64,000 nt of DNA, from NCBI RefSeq assembly GCF_048771995.1, contig NC_133026.1, forward strand, positions 60,823,001 to 60,887,000, in the 5' to 3' direction. Position numbers and translations under genes: made by a program. Every line of letters starts with the position of its first letter. The first letter of the stretch is position 1. The notes under the pieces were generated by a model. The model worked only from the letters and a program-made list of their open reading frames with translations. It ran no database searches and had not been told where the DNA came from. Shown here one piece after another: positions 12,559 to 25,672 of this stretch. The stretch comes from Taeniopygia guttata (lineage: Eukaryota; Chordata; Aves; Passeriformes; Estrildidae).

Positions 12559-15500
12559 AATCAGGGCCGTTTTCTAACACTGTGAGGAACACCTGGATGA
12601 AAAGCAGAAATCGTATTTTTCTCCCAAATGCTTTCTTAATCCTTTGATATCTAGTTTGCACTTCAAAATAATCACTGCAGCCAGTTTTGTTTAGTACCTA
12701 TGAATCGAATGCTCTGCCACTAGGCTCCTTGAAATTTTGATATTGATCTGAACCCAGAATCGAGTAAATTTTACATTAAGCTCACTAGATATGAATAACA
12801 CTTTGTTTCCTTGATGTGCACATGTGCTTATGGTGACAGTAGGGTTGAGGTGGGAGGGGACCTCTGGAGGTTATCTGGTTCCCCTCCCCTGCATGAGCAG
12901 GGCCATCTACAGCTGGTCGCCCAAGACTGAGTCCAAATTCCTTTTGGATGCCTCCAAAGATGGAGACTCCACCACCTGTCTGGACAACTCTCCTAAGTCT
13001 GTGTTAAGTTCTCAAATAACTCCAAAGAGAATTTTGTATGCATGGTGTCTGCAGGAACAGGATACAAGCCCATGTATTTCTAAAGATGGTTAATTATTTA
13101 CATAGTATAGAAGTCTGTCTTTTATATGGGGAGAAATCAAACTATTTGTCTTAAGGTTTCAAAGAACAGGAAGAAAATGCATCCCGCTGAAGTTACCAAT
13201 GTGGAACACTGTAGTAATGAATTTCCAAGAAATGTGTTTTCCTTTTCCCCTGTTGCTGAGTCGTGAATTTAGGAGTTCTGAGATGCAAGTCTGAGAGACA
13301 GAGCTCTCCATGCTTTGAAGAATGAGGAAAGGCTTTTTAAAGTGCAATGTAAATCATGGAAATCACAGTTAAACATTACCTGGGAATGCTTTTGGGAGAA
13401 AAATTAAATTTCTTTCCAGCTGACAGAGAGACATTACTGATGATTTCCTGGTTTAACATAAGTGACGTCTTCCTCAGAGGGATGAGGTTTGATAAATTAA
13501 CATGTGCTTTTAAAATTTATATATAATGGAGAATCAGTGAATAGCATGTTTAATGCGCAGAATTATATATTCAGGAAGAAGATACATTAAAAATGGCACA
13601 TCTCTCCAAATAGAATATAGTCTGGCTTTAAACTTGTACCTCCAAAAAGCCATCTGAAAGAAAACTTCCCTAATCCAAAATGTGTAGGCATTTTGTTTTC
13701 TCCTTTTGTAAATTTTCTAGCAGCCAGCATTTTCCTTTGCTTGCTCTGAACTATCTTGATGTGAGCAATTGGATGCTTTGCCCATGTTGAAATTCAGGAG
13801 CAAGGTAAGATGAGGTGTAAATTCCTGGAGAACATCTAGTGAATGGATTCAAAGCAGACCTTGAGAAAGCTGCTCAGAGAGGTCTCCTGAAAAACCCCAT
13901 TTCAATGACTAATTTTTTTTTTCTGTTTTTTTTAAAATTCAGAATAGTACCTAACTTCTGTAGTGGAAAAAATCATGTTGCCCAGGAGGTGAAGGGCCTG
14001 TATCCCATATCCTTGCTGAAATTCAAGCCTGCAGCTCTCAAGAGAATGCACCAAGTGCTCTCAGGCACTAGGCTTTAGCATAGGCTGTAGGGCAAAACTG
14101 CCCACCTTCATTTTGAAGTTCTTACATGAGGGGGTGCAGCTCAAAGGCACCAGAAGAGAATTCCAGGACTGGATAATTTTGCAGTTCAATAACTGCATTA
14201 TAGATTAGTTCTGGTTTCCAGGGTCTGGTGTCATTCCTGTTTTAGTCCAGCAATAAAGGAAAAAATTATCTGTATGTGGGTGTCTATTTTAACTAGAATG
14301 CTATGGAAGAATTTTTTTCTGTATTTTTCGAATAGCATGATTTTTTCTTCACTTTCTTAATATCTGCCTAGAAAAAACATAATAAATGAAGTAGGTCAGC
14401 TGTGAGCTTCCTCTCAGCCCTTCAGAGAGTGCTGCTATGCAGCTTTTTCATCTGAATCCTCGGGCATGAAATTAGATATTCTTAGTTATGGGATGGTGAG
14501 TCACAGCTTTTGTGTAAGAGCACTGCCACCTACACATCTCCAAGATTATTTTGCAATCCTCCCTCACTTGAGTGCTACAGTTTGGCAACAGAGTCCAGCT
14601 TTTCCACACACTTACTGACAGTTTTAAACATGCTGGAAAATCATCCCCAAAGGACCTCTCTCGCCAATCCTGATGGATGCCTTATTTTCTTGTGCAATGC
14701 CTCATGAGGCAGGTAGCGTTTGGCACAGCCCTATTTGCAGCTTGCAACCTCACAGCACCAGCTCTGTCTCCACTCATACCCTGACAGCTCCTTTTCCAAG
14801 AGACCCCCACTGAAGCCCACTCTGCTGCCTCTCACTTCTTTCCCCTGCAATCTGTCAGCACGAAGCTGTCCCAAAAGTGGGCCAGCAATGACCAGTCCTG
14901 CCTTTTCCACAGCCTTCAGCTTGTCCAGTGAGGAATCATCTTACTAAATTGTAGTGGGACAACCACTGTGGGGAAAGGCTTTCTCAAACTAGAGTTTCAT
15001 AACAGGAAAAGTCTCCTCAGTCTTTTTTTCAGATTATATTCATGCAATCATTGCATGTTATTTAGTGGGGACTTAGCTGCATTTTGCTCGATGGGTTTAA
15101 CTGCTGGTCTTCTGTGAGAAATGCAATATTCTGCCCAGAGCAGTGCTGAGCACAGTGCCTGTTGGCCTAAAATACCTATATTTTAGGTTTTTTGATTTTG
15201 TTTTTGTGTTTTGTTTTGCTCAGCCCACAGCCACTCTCCAGACACCAGGAGGAAACACTGTGAAAAAACTGACTGCTGCTTGTGATGCAGAGCAGCATGG
15301 TTGAAGGTTGAGTGCTTTGGTAGAGTGGAGCTATTTCCTTGCTCATGAATGATGATGAATATGAAAGATCCTGAAAGACATGCCCAGGGGCTTTTGGTGT
15401 ATCTCTTGTACCCCAGACAGGAACGACTCCACTTTGCTGCCTTATTTGCTTGTTGCTTGGTGCAAACCTTCCAGAGGTGCAGACTGACAACGACTGTGGA

Positions 15501-15860
15501 GCTCAACAAAAGCCTCAGGAGGCCAACATACATTTCAAGCCATAATCATTGATGCCTCAAGCTCCCCACACTGTTCTGCTGAAACATGTGGGCTAGGCCT
15601 AGGGTGCAGGAAATCAGATCCATAGCTGGAGTACAGCAGCAAATATCCAGAACTAAGAACCTCAGCTATGCTCTCATACCAGTGTCTAACTTCCTCTGGT
15701 GTTGTGGGAAAAATCCACATCCAGTATGATGTACTTCAGTGAGCCACAGTGTCTGAAGCTTGGTCAGAGCTTCTAAACCATGTAGCAGTTTTTGCAAAGA
15801 ACCCAGGATGTTGACTGCATGACTGTGTTTTACACAGAGTATAGCCTTTAGAAAAATAAA
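12559..15860. other. Intergenic DNA between the SERPINB12-like gene and the serpin relic
   Basis: Apart from a CR1 fragment near its left end, nothing coding was recognised here. No clear AATAAA follows the stop at 12558 within several hundred bases, so the 3' end of the preceding gene is undefined. Short open frames between 14.5 and 15.7 kb have no family motifs. Confidence 0.5.
12836..13085 (-). mobile_element. CR1 LINE 3' fragment, antisense
   Basis: The + strand reads as the reverse complement of the CR1 3' end. A 'ggaggggacctctggaggtt' type block is followed by the region resembling 'gactccaccacctgtctgg', in the usual CR1 order. It is diverged and 5'-truncated, as most CR1 copies are. 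It lies 280 bp past the SERPINB12-like stop codon and could form part of that gene's 3' UTR. Confidence 0.8.
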
Positions 15861-16091
15861 AAGGAGGAGATTAAAGTGACTGTGGAGCTAGCTGGAGCAG
15901 ATAGGGGAAGAGTTTTCTTTGTGGAAGTCAATGAAGAAGGAGCTGAGGCAGCTGCTGCTACAGGGGTGACCAAAAGAATGCTTTGCCTCCACAATTCCTC
16001 ATGAGTTCAGAGCTGACCGTCGTTCCTCTTATTGATCAAACATAATCCAAGCAAGAACGTTCTCTACTTTGGCTGATGTTGTTCCCCCTAA
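15861..16091 (+). pseudogene. Relic of a clade-B serpin last exon
   Basis: A reading frame from 15861 gives KEEIKVTVEL, then VEVNEEGAEAAAATG, which is the serpin strand before the reactive loop and an inhibitory-type Ala-rich hinge. After small frame changes it continues with EFRAD and then HNPSKNVLYFG, a stop codon, and CCSP followed by a stop. The region between the central strand and the hinge is missing by roughly 50-60 codons compared with the intact genes here. Counting from the hinge puts Leu-Cys at P1-P1', as in the gene at 25673-29405, so the relic may be a dead close paralogue of that gene. No earlier exons were found between 12.6 and 15.8 kb. In mammals this part of the cluster holds SERPINB13, B4, B3, B11 and B7. 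Confidence 0.8.
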
Positions 16092-17937
16092 GGGTAGAGC
16101 AGGTTCTGCTTCTTTCTGCACAAAGAGAGCACAATACTGTGGTAAAAAGGAGTAAGGCATGAATAACATGTTGCTATCAAGTTCCACTGACATTTCCTGA
16201 TATCTATATTCTTGAACCCAAGAAAAAACACCACATTGTTTCAGCAAGACAACTGGAAAAATTATAATGGCCTTTCATGTTTAGAGCTCTTCTCAAACCA
16301 GTGAACACACTTAATGGAGCTTATTTAATTATTGTTTCACTCTTAGCCTTGAAGACTCCTATTGCAGTGGGGTTGTCTAAAGAGTTGGATGATGTGCTAT
16401 ATAAATCAGAAATCCAGCATGATGCCTTCTCTCCTCAGCCACATGAGAAGGTTGATGGTGGGACCACACTCCAAGAGGTGCTGCAGGCCTCTGTCCCCAG
16501 CCACCAGGTCCCAAGCCGGAGACAGGTCAGTGTTGAATCCCCCACTTTACTGCCACATGTCTCCAGGAACTCCATCTCCAGTGCCTAAACACCACCATGA
16601 GGGAAGGCCCTTGGCTGCCATGAAGGCAGTGAAACCCACAGGTCATATTCACGTCCTGAGGGAGACTCCATGCAGATGTTGGGTATGGAGATATGTAGAG
16701 ATTTGTCCCACATTCTTCTCCTCAGATACTCTTTCCAGGCCCTCTCTTTGGAAGTAGTAAAGTGTGGCAGCAATAAAAGTATTCAAAGCATTTACTTGGT
16801 ATGGCTTTTTGAACTTTGATTTGAAAGTTGCCTTAGGCACTCAATCTTTTGAACCTCTGCCATGTCTTGTCTCTTGCCTGTTGTATTTCGTCCATGAACT
16901 ACAAGCACAGCAAGGTGTAATTTACCATACCAAGAACTTGAATATCTCTCACCTTAATTTCTCTGACCTGTCATTCTGAAAATAATAATGAATGCAAAAG
17001 GTAGGGTTTACTTGGTATCACAAAAAATTTTCTAAGAAAATTATTTTCCAGTGCTCTGGTGTTGGACATGTGTCTGAAAAACTGTGGTCCTTGTAGATCA
17101 TGAGGTGTTTGGCCTTGGAGGAAGATTGTTCTCAGTCTATAATTTCTCACTCTGCCAGTTCTATGACCCTCTGCCTGATGAGTGGGAAACACTTACTGTA
17201 CAACACAGATGTGACCACTGAAGGGAAAGTATTTCTCGATCCAGAATTCCATAATGGATGAAAGCCCCTCTAAAATACTATATTAATTTCAGAATATATT
17301 AGTGCAATTGTCTCGTGTCTGCACTGGGGTGCACTGAGTGGGACTAGGATGGAGCTGACTGTGTTCATAGCAGCCTGTATGGTGGCCTTTTGGGATTTCT
17401 GGCTAAAACAGTGTTGATATATTTTGGCCATTGCTAAACTGTACTGCAAAAGCAATTCTGGTCTAATTCTGGTCTTATTCTGCCTACACATTTTTTTGCA
17501 ACTATACAAAATGTGTTTATAAGCTATTAAAACATTAGTGAACATGTATTGGTGGAGTTATGATAGATTTGCACTCATGTCTGAGAACAGAATTCAGTCT
17601 AGCTGAGCAGGAAGAAAAAAGGGCCATCTTGAAGTCTTGATTTAGAAATGAATACACAGAGTTTTGTTTGTCCACGTGGCACAAAAGAAGACAAAGGGAG
17701 AATATATTTATAGGTACATCCTGTTTCTGGTTTGCAAATACAGGAGGAAAAAATTAACCACATCTTAAATATACAGTAGACTTCAGCTCTGTGAATGAAG
17801 ATGCAGGAGGCTTTCCCAAATCTCAAATGAGAAGGCTTGCTGGCAGGGTCAGAGTTTTGAAGTCACCCCACAGGCATTTGATGGTGTTCCAGATCCTGTT
17901 TGCCTCCCATAGCTTACTGGTAATGTTTATTTTGCAC

Positions 17938-17962
17938 AAAAAAAAAAAAAAAAAAAAAAAAA
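17938..17962. repeat. Poly-A run
   Basis: About 24 consecutive A residues. They may mark the tail of an old retroposed sequence, but no source element is recognisable upstream. Confidence 0.85.
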
Positions 17963-19888
17963 TAGGAAAAGGGCCAAATGGCACCAGGGGGTCTCTGTTC
18001 CACTGGCACACAGAGACTTGCAAAGGAAATGTTGTGTCATGATTTCTCACACACCCTCCATGTCCATTCATCAGCATGTTGTAGTTAGATACCTGCCTTC
18101 ATCTGGAATAATGTGAGGCTCTAATGTGTGTGAATTTCACTTGGGTGTCCCAGGCCAAGCACCAAAGCTATTGAACATCATGTTCTGTCAAGACATTCTT
18201 GTTTGCATCCAGTGGTTACTCAAGACTCAAGAACACAATAGCAGGAACTACTTTACATGTTCTGCACAAAGTAGTGGTTCTTGGAAGCATAATGCTTTTA
18301 AATCAAGTTTTCTTAAATATCTTATTCTGTGCAGTAAAAGTACCTTGTTTTATGAAGGATGTTGGTAAGTGATGCTGGTCGCAGGTTCTCCATTAGATTA
18401 TATATAAATGTTTACAACCAGCCAAGAATCTGGGAACCATAAGATTATGTGTCTGGATTACAGGCAGGCTAGAAGAGAAAAGGGCTGTCAAATTTTATCC
18501 AGGATAATATGAGAGCAAAAACTCAATGGTAAAAATCAGTGGAACTGAGGAAAAGCAGAAATGTAAAGAGATATAGAAAACTTATTTTCAGGACAGTTCA
18601 CTAGTCCTTGATTACCCCAGGCATGTAGGAATTTGAATTGCAGAATGAAGAAATGATATATTGTACAAATTCCATGGCAGTATGTGGAAAACATACCATT
18701 TACACATCTGTATTATTCTGTGGCCTGAAGAGGAACCTTTTTCCATGGAAACAAGTTCTCTTTTCACACCTCAATTGGAGCTGAATCCGCTTACATTGGC
18801 TGAAAATTTGATTCTGTGTTTTCAAATTATTCACCTGCCTGTGTCTCACAGTTTAGGAAGGGTATTTTCAAATCTCATTTTGTTTTCAAAACTCAAGTTA
18901 CTAAAAAATTACATCCACAGTATTGGCAAACAAGCTCAATTTCTGCACCTATGATGCATCTGACTTCACTGGCTGTAAGGATTGGCAAGAATTTCCACAC
19001 TGCAAATAATATATGGGACTACTGAGCCACAGCATAATTTGACTAGCTGTGGAAATCATACCACAAAGATTGTCACAGGAATGAGGAAGAACAATTATTT
19101 TTAACATCCAGACTGATGGCCAAAAGCAATAAGTTTCTCCTCAGAAAGGTGAAGATTATACAGCGTGCTATGAGGCTGAGCAGCCCTGTAGGGTGTTTCA
19201 GGTTTCCAAGTCCATAATTTGGTAAAGTAGCTCAGTAGCTAACAATACCCACAGGTTTTGGGTAGTGTGATTAGTGTAATGTTAAATTCCTGGTTATGAG
19301 TACAACTACAATAATTACATTTTATTACCAGGGAGACACTCCCAAATACTACATCTTGTACAAAAGAGAAATTGACTAATAAGTATTTGAACAACTTAGT
19401 CAGTAACACAAATCAAAGTTTAAATATAACTGAATGCAACTGTTTTAATTTACAGTCAGGATAACTTAGGACAAAGTTGAGTTAAAACTTCAGGAATAAG
19501 GAAGAACAGAAATGTAACAGAGATTTGAAAACACTTTGTCCAGAAGCTTCAAAAACAGGTTCAACAAACACTTATCAATTGCAATCTAGATCTTTCATCC
19601 ACCTTAGGGCAGCAGATGTACCAGGAATCTCAAAGATCCTTCCAGCCACAGTTCTGTCATTTCTAGCCAAAGTTAACAACAACAGCTCCATTGCATGAAA
19701 TTATGTTATCTTTTTCACTGTCTAAGCAATATAGGAAAACAGCCTCTTTTTTAAAATGCAAAGGAAATTTCCTTCTTTCTACTGCCTTCCACAATGATGA
19801 ATGACAAGGAAAAGTATGCACTGAGGCAGAGCAAAGAGAAGAAGGCTTATAGACATTCTGTATCACAGAGCTTTAAAAAATGCTGCCC

Positions 19889-20060
19889 TTGCTATTAAGG
19901 TAAAGAAACCTGGCTTATAAAATAACTTAAATTGCCACAAAGAAATGATATCCAGAAATACTATAAATGAGATATTGCTATTAAGGTAAAGAAACCTGGC
20001 TTATAAAATGACTTAAATTGCCACAAAGAAATGATATTCAGAAATACTATAAATGAGATC
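19889..20060 (+). repeat. Tandem duplication, 2 copies of 86 bp
   Basis: Copy one spans 19889-19974 and copy two 19975-20060. They differ at about three positions, so the duplication is recent compared with the surrounding sequence. No coding content. Confidence 0.95.
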
Positions 20061-22789
20061 ACTCACAAAGCCTGAATCAGCATTATAAAACGGGGTCATC
20101 ATGCAGAAATATTTATCTGTGTGGTCATATCACCTTACACTATGGAAGTCTGTTAAGAAGACATACAGAGACATCCCTGCCTACAAATGTAATTTCCTGT
20201 TAGTCAAAGCTCGTGAACAAGTGAGAAAGGGCATGAGCAGAGAAGGTACAACAGGCAGAACTGGCTGTATTGCTAGAGCTATTTTTGGATGCTGGTAAGT
20301 AAAACAAAGATGAAGAGTATTTTGTGTCATGTCTAAATTTCACTGGGGAGTGAATGGGGTTTATTGCAATTGTGTACAAGTTTCTGGTGCACAAAGAAGT
20401 TCAGTTGGAAAAACAACAGTGCTGGTCTCAGCTTTTCCTTGGCAAGTTGAATGGCCGGCATGAGGTGGCTGGGGTCTCTGAAAGTTCACACTCATCAATT
20501 CTTGTACCTTGTTGCCAATAAATTCAGTACTAGAGTCAGCACTCAGCAGTGCTATTTATAAGCTGTTTCAATTTGTTCTTGACTCATACAACCTGAAGAT
20601 CACATAAATTAATATCAGAATCCCCTCATGTGATGCTTCCCAAATGAGCTGAGACCATCAGCAACATCTGAAGTAACTCCAGCTTCCTCAAATTCAAGAG
20701 GTATGTTCCTGTCATGCTAAAGTTTCTGTTGATCACCACAGATACTTTATCATAATAATTGCTCTGATATATTGTATAAGACTTGTTATTTGTTGTAGCA
20801 GATGTCTGACAAACAGGGAGGGGGGCCCTCTTGGCCAGTGAAAATCAAAGGAGTCCTTGTTTTATTCTTACTATTCAGCAACTCCACTTATCTAATGGTA
20901 CCTTTACTCACAGGCAACCTCAGACAAATCAGGTACTCTGTAATTACCACCTGAGCAGGGTGGTAGCAGAACGTGCATTTTGTAAGATGAAAGGGACAAG
21001 ACAAGCCTTTGCTGTCAAACTTGAGATAAGTTCTTTGACAAGAATCTGCTCCCCTGCTAGGTCCTGCAGACACTGACAGCAAGGGAAGCATATGGCTGCA
21101 AACAGTGAGGAAAAAGGGAGAACTGTAGACATCCAAGTTTCTTGCATTCTCTTGAAGCAAAGAATAATCACAAGAAATATGCTGGTGGTCTGTTCTGCTA
21201 CTGAGTGAGTCATTGCTTATCGCTGTGAGGTTGTGTTCTGCTGATTGACATCAGCTGGATCTTTGTTCCTTGCTTTGGCCTTCCTATGCTTATCTCATCC
21301 ATGTAATCAGAACTCTTTGTGGTTTAAAAATCATATAGAGAAGTCTTCATTCCCTTGGTCTTGGCTCCAAGGCCATCAGAAACATTAAAAAAATGTTGCT
21401 GGAAAGTGAAGTAAAATGTTGAGACTTTCAGCCAAAATAACTGCAAACAGATAAATGGTGCTGGGCAAAACTTATCCCTAAGGATGTAGCACTATTTACA
21501 GTCATATCTAAATGTGTGGAAATTTAGGTGTAGAAAGCAGGTCAGTCTGCAATCCATTCCTCTGTGCCTTAAAGCTACTTTTACTATGACAAGCATCTGA
21601 CCACTAGCTAAAAGGGCAGAAATTTGCATTCTTGACAGAGTAGTTTAACTATCTGAAACAAATTGTGTCAGTGCCTTTGTACTTGCAGTGCTTTTACATC
21701 TTCACCTTCCTTTCCACACAACAGCATCTCAGCAGCTGCTTCTCTGTAACCTTTAGAAAAAGTCCTCCTGCTGTTTATCCTTTCCTTTTAGCAAGGTTAT
21801 CAATGGAAAGGAATAAAGAGAGTCTCCTGATTCTGCGAATACTGTGACTATCTTCAATCCTCATAGCTTTTCTCTGGCCTGCAATGAACCTCTGCATTAT
21901 TCAAAGAGCAAGGATAGAGTCACAGATCTGGAAAATGCGGTGCAAGTCCAGCCCTCTGTTCAACAGCAGGATGAGCTGTGTCTTTGCCTTCCCCAGCAAG
22001 CATTTGCATAGTGAGTCTCCTCAAAACCTACAGTTCAGGAGATCCTTCAATCTGCTTGAACAAAAACTCCTGGATTTCTCAGACATTCCCATTAAAAAGC
22101 TATCTCTGTCTAAGCCACACTCTAACCTACACTAAACTATCCTAGAAGAGAGCAAAATAGCAAAGCAGGAGACCAGAAGAACAACAGAGAATGTTCCTTT
22201 CTGGGAATAAAGACCTGTCCAACTCCATTGTCTGTAATATGACCACTAACAAAAAATAACTCATGTGAAAAAAATATCCACCAAATAGAAAAATGGAGCC
22301 ATAGTTAACCTTCAGATCAATTAAAAATGAATTAAGAACAGAAGTACATACAAAACCAGAGAAATAACTAACAATGTTGAAGAAATCTGGATAAACCTGT
22401 TCACTTAAGACAGTTAAGACAGTTAAAAGTATTAGAAAACTAAGCAGGGGCTAAGAGAATGTTTCACTCTGAGAGCATATTAGATAACCTGAACTTTGCA
22501 TTAACATATTCCTACACAAAAGAATGCATTTTAAAGGTACTTGTGGCTTTTAGCATGTACTCCTGTGCCCACAGGCCAAGAATTATTGTGCTTCAGGATT
22601 GCAATTTTTCATTCACTGTATTAATTTGGATTAAAAATTCCCAGTGTTCCTGAAAGACAAATACTTGTTTGTGTCTTGCTGTTCAAAACCCCTCTAATTT
22701 CTGTTCTGGGAGACACCTGGATGCTACCCTGACTTAAAACTGTTATATCTTGTAGCTCCTACCTGTATACTTACCCCCACTTATATTCC

Positions 22790-23250
22790 ACAACATTTTT
22801 CCTCCAACTGTGCCTGGTGCCCAAAATAAGACTGCAGAGAACAGGCTATGTCCACAAGAAAGGGAACAGCATCTGCCCAGTTCTGCTCTGCAGCTCCCTG
22901 TCCATGGCAGTGGTGAGTGTTGGGGAATCCATTCTGTGCAGGTAGCTCAGTGTACAGCTGCAGACTGAGCTCTGGGTGGGAGCCCCAGGCAAGGGGCTGT
23001 GAAATTCCCAACCAGTGCAGAACAGAGGGCCCAGGGAGCTGTGGCCTGGCCAGGGAACCAGACACTTGGAGACACAGCAGGAGCCAAGGACCTTGGGCTT
23101 TCCCACACTTAGGTTGTGAGGGTATAAAAGCCCAAGGTGTCCTTTCTTTGGGGCCCCTCCTTGGAGGCACCAGCTTGAGCTGATGTTTTGTTATTGTACC
23201 ATGATTAAGTTATTTCAAGGATTAAGATGTCTGAGGCTCTGTGATGGTAA
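22790..23250 (+). promoter_or_regulatory. Candidate TATA promoter and leader exon of the gene at 25673
   Basis: A clear TATAAAA (23123-23129) sits in a locally GC-rich patch within AT-rich DNA. About 30 bp downstream would be a start site near 23154, and a good donor (GTAAGG) begins at 23247. This could give a leader of about 93 nt spliced across 2.4 kb to the acceptor at 25655. Ov-serpin genes usually have such a non-coding first exon. The GC-rich patch could instead be an old LTR that carries its own TATA box. Confidence 0.35.
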
Positions 23251-25672
23251 GGAAATCTGGTGTGACTGTGGGTGTGGGGGATGCAGCTCTGAAGTGGCCT
23301 TGATCCCCACTTGGAACAGTGCAGATGTGACTACTGGAGTGGCTCCTGAGAGTTTAGCACTGAGAAACAGGATCAGTAGGTGGGTTTTTAGGTGACTGTG
23401 TGGAGAGCAGCCAGAAACCAGGAAAACAAGCCAGATGCTTATTTGGGAAATTTTCTTGCCCCAGTGTTAAGCAAGTTAAACCAGACTGCATGGCTTCAGG
23501 CAAAATCTGTGCAGGTCTGACTCTTGTTCTCAGGGGTTGAATGAACAGTGTGTTTTAAATTTCTATTTCCTCCCAAGAAATAGCTATGAGAAAATTCAAA
23601 CTGAAAGGGAGTTAAACCCCATGAGTACTTTATGACTTATAGGAAACTGCCTTCAGAGTTTCCTAAATAACAGAGTATCCGGTTGGGTTGATGTGTAAAT
23701 ATATCTCAGTAGTGATAACTAAGTACTTGTTACAAAACTGTGTTGTTAGTGCTTGCATACACGCATACAAATACTTGCCCACCCACACACCATATCAACC
23801 TGAACGTGAAGAAAGATCATTTGTCAGGAAAATAACACCAGAAATATACTACTTGTTATAAATAGGTTGCTCTGTCCCTGCTGCCTATGCCTTGCTGAAG
23901 CAATATAAGACAGTGATCAGGTGTCCTCAGAGACACTGACAAAAATGAGGAGTAATGGGAAGTTCTGGGCTAAACTTAGGATATAGTTTAGCCCAGGACT
24001 AAACCTGCGAGTTATAGCAGTATAATTGTTTCTACTACAAAAACTGTATGTTGCCTTCAATGGTGCCACTTCTTATGTTAAAAAACAACAAAACTCTTAG
24101 AATTAATTATTTACAGGTGAAAAACCCCTCTGAAAATGTCTTTGTTTCTAGGAGTTTGCTTTCTTTTTTTTATAACTACTTAGTTTTTGGGTCTTTTTTT
24201 TGGGGGGGTTTTCTTTTGGTTTTTTTTACATCTTAGTATGCATTTAAAATCGTGACTTCTTTCTGAACTCCTACGGATATGGAAAAATTCAAGATCCCAC
24301 AACAGGTCCCCTAATTATTCTAACTGGTTGCAACAGATAGGAATGTGATTCATCACGAGTGAAATTTATGATGCCACTGGGAGTGGCAATGGTTTTATAT
24401 CCCATTGCTCCAGAAGTTCCGTCAAGAAGCTTGAGTGTCAAGTTGACACCGTCAGTACTGAGGAGAAGGTAAATATCTCCATGATCTTTAATTCTAAATG
24501 ACAGAACTAGGATCTGAGAATCAATATGCGCATTAGTAATATATATACCTCCTTTGCACTTATATATGGCATGTGACATATTTTGAAGTGGCAATGTTTT
24601 GGATTATGTTAAAATGTATGGGCTATGTAATGAATCTGTGCTTAACTTGTACAATAATACTTCTAAACTTCTACTTTCCAAGTGTGCTTCTAAAACTACT
24701 TGCCACTTCTTCTGTATGACCCAGACTGGTAATTTATAAGAACATAGTCTTTCTGTAGTGTTCTATCTTTGAAATATTTATATGGATACTTTATTCTTCT
24801 TGTGTAATAGGGGAAATATGCTTACTACATGTGTGGAGGAAATTAGCCAGACTCAGTAAGAATCAAACCAAATGTGACTTAGAATAGTGGAACTTCTAAA
24901 ATACTGAACTTATGATCAGATGTTTCTGCAACACTTCTCTGGATGCAGACACTACATCTTTAAATCTTTAATGAGACAGGAACTCTGTTCAAGGTCTAAG
25001 TTATGAAGAGTTTTACAGAACATTCAAGATGATCTGTTTGTAATAATTGTGATTGTAACTGAAGGGTATCTGGGAAAAAGAGTTAAAGCTGCAGGAAAAA
25101 GTTTCAGCTTCAGATAAAAAATATGTCTGGAATTTTTAATTAATGCAAAATGTGTTTCTGCTCAAAATCTTACTAAGTGAGCCTGTCTGTAGTTCCATTT
25201 TCTGTCAAACATTTGTTAGGCAACCAGCATTAGAAGGACACGTATCTGAGGCACAGCTGAGTAATACAAAGTTTTTAGAGAGAAACAAAGAGTAAGATAT
25301 GATCAAGGGTGTAATTAATAAGTGCTATGCCTAGAGGACTCAAGGCAAAAAGATCAGGATATAAACTGAGCTGGAAGTTTGGTTAGGACTAAGTTAGGGC
25401 TAAGTGGCAAAGCCATAGCCATTGCTTGAGCTGGAGAAGCAGCTCAACTCAGAATACTGTTTTTGCAAATGTGTTTCTTCTGCTATTCATGGTGCTGGTT
25501 TTCAGATTCACTGTGAAATCCCAAATGTAATGAACGGTGAATTTCCATGAAGTACTGAATAATTCAGCCAAACTATTGCAAAAAACCTTACCAGGGCATC
25601 TAAACATAGCAGGTGTAAGGATGAAAAACCTAAATTATTTTTACTCTTGTTTCAGGTCATCACAGTGCAACA

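Larger units (their letters stand above)
16092..22790. other. Intergenic DNA between the serpin relic and the next serpin
   Basis: AT-rich and without recognisable exons on either strand. It contains a poly-A run at 17938-17962 and the 86-bp tandem duplication at 19889-20060. A 103-codon open frame at 16277-16588 follows the relic but has no family motif or splice context, and I do not call it a gene. Confidence 0.5.

Noticed and set aside
16277-16588. 103-codon frame downstream of the serpin relic, considered as part of the same gene
   Set aside because: Its translation shows no serpin motif and the relic already includes the terminal CCSP and stop upstream of it.
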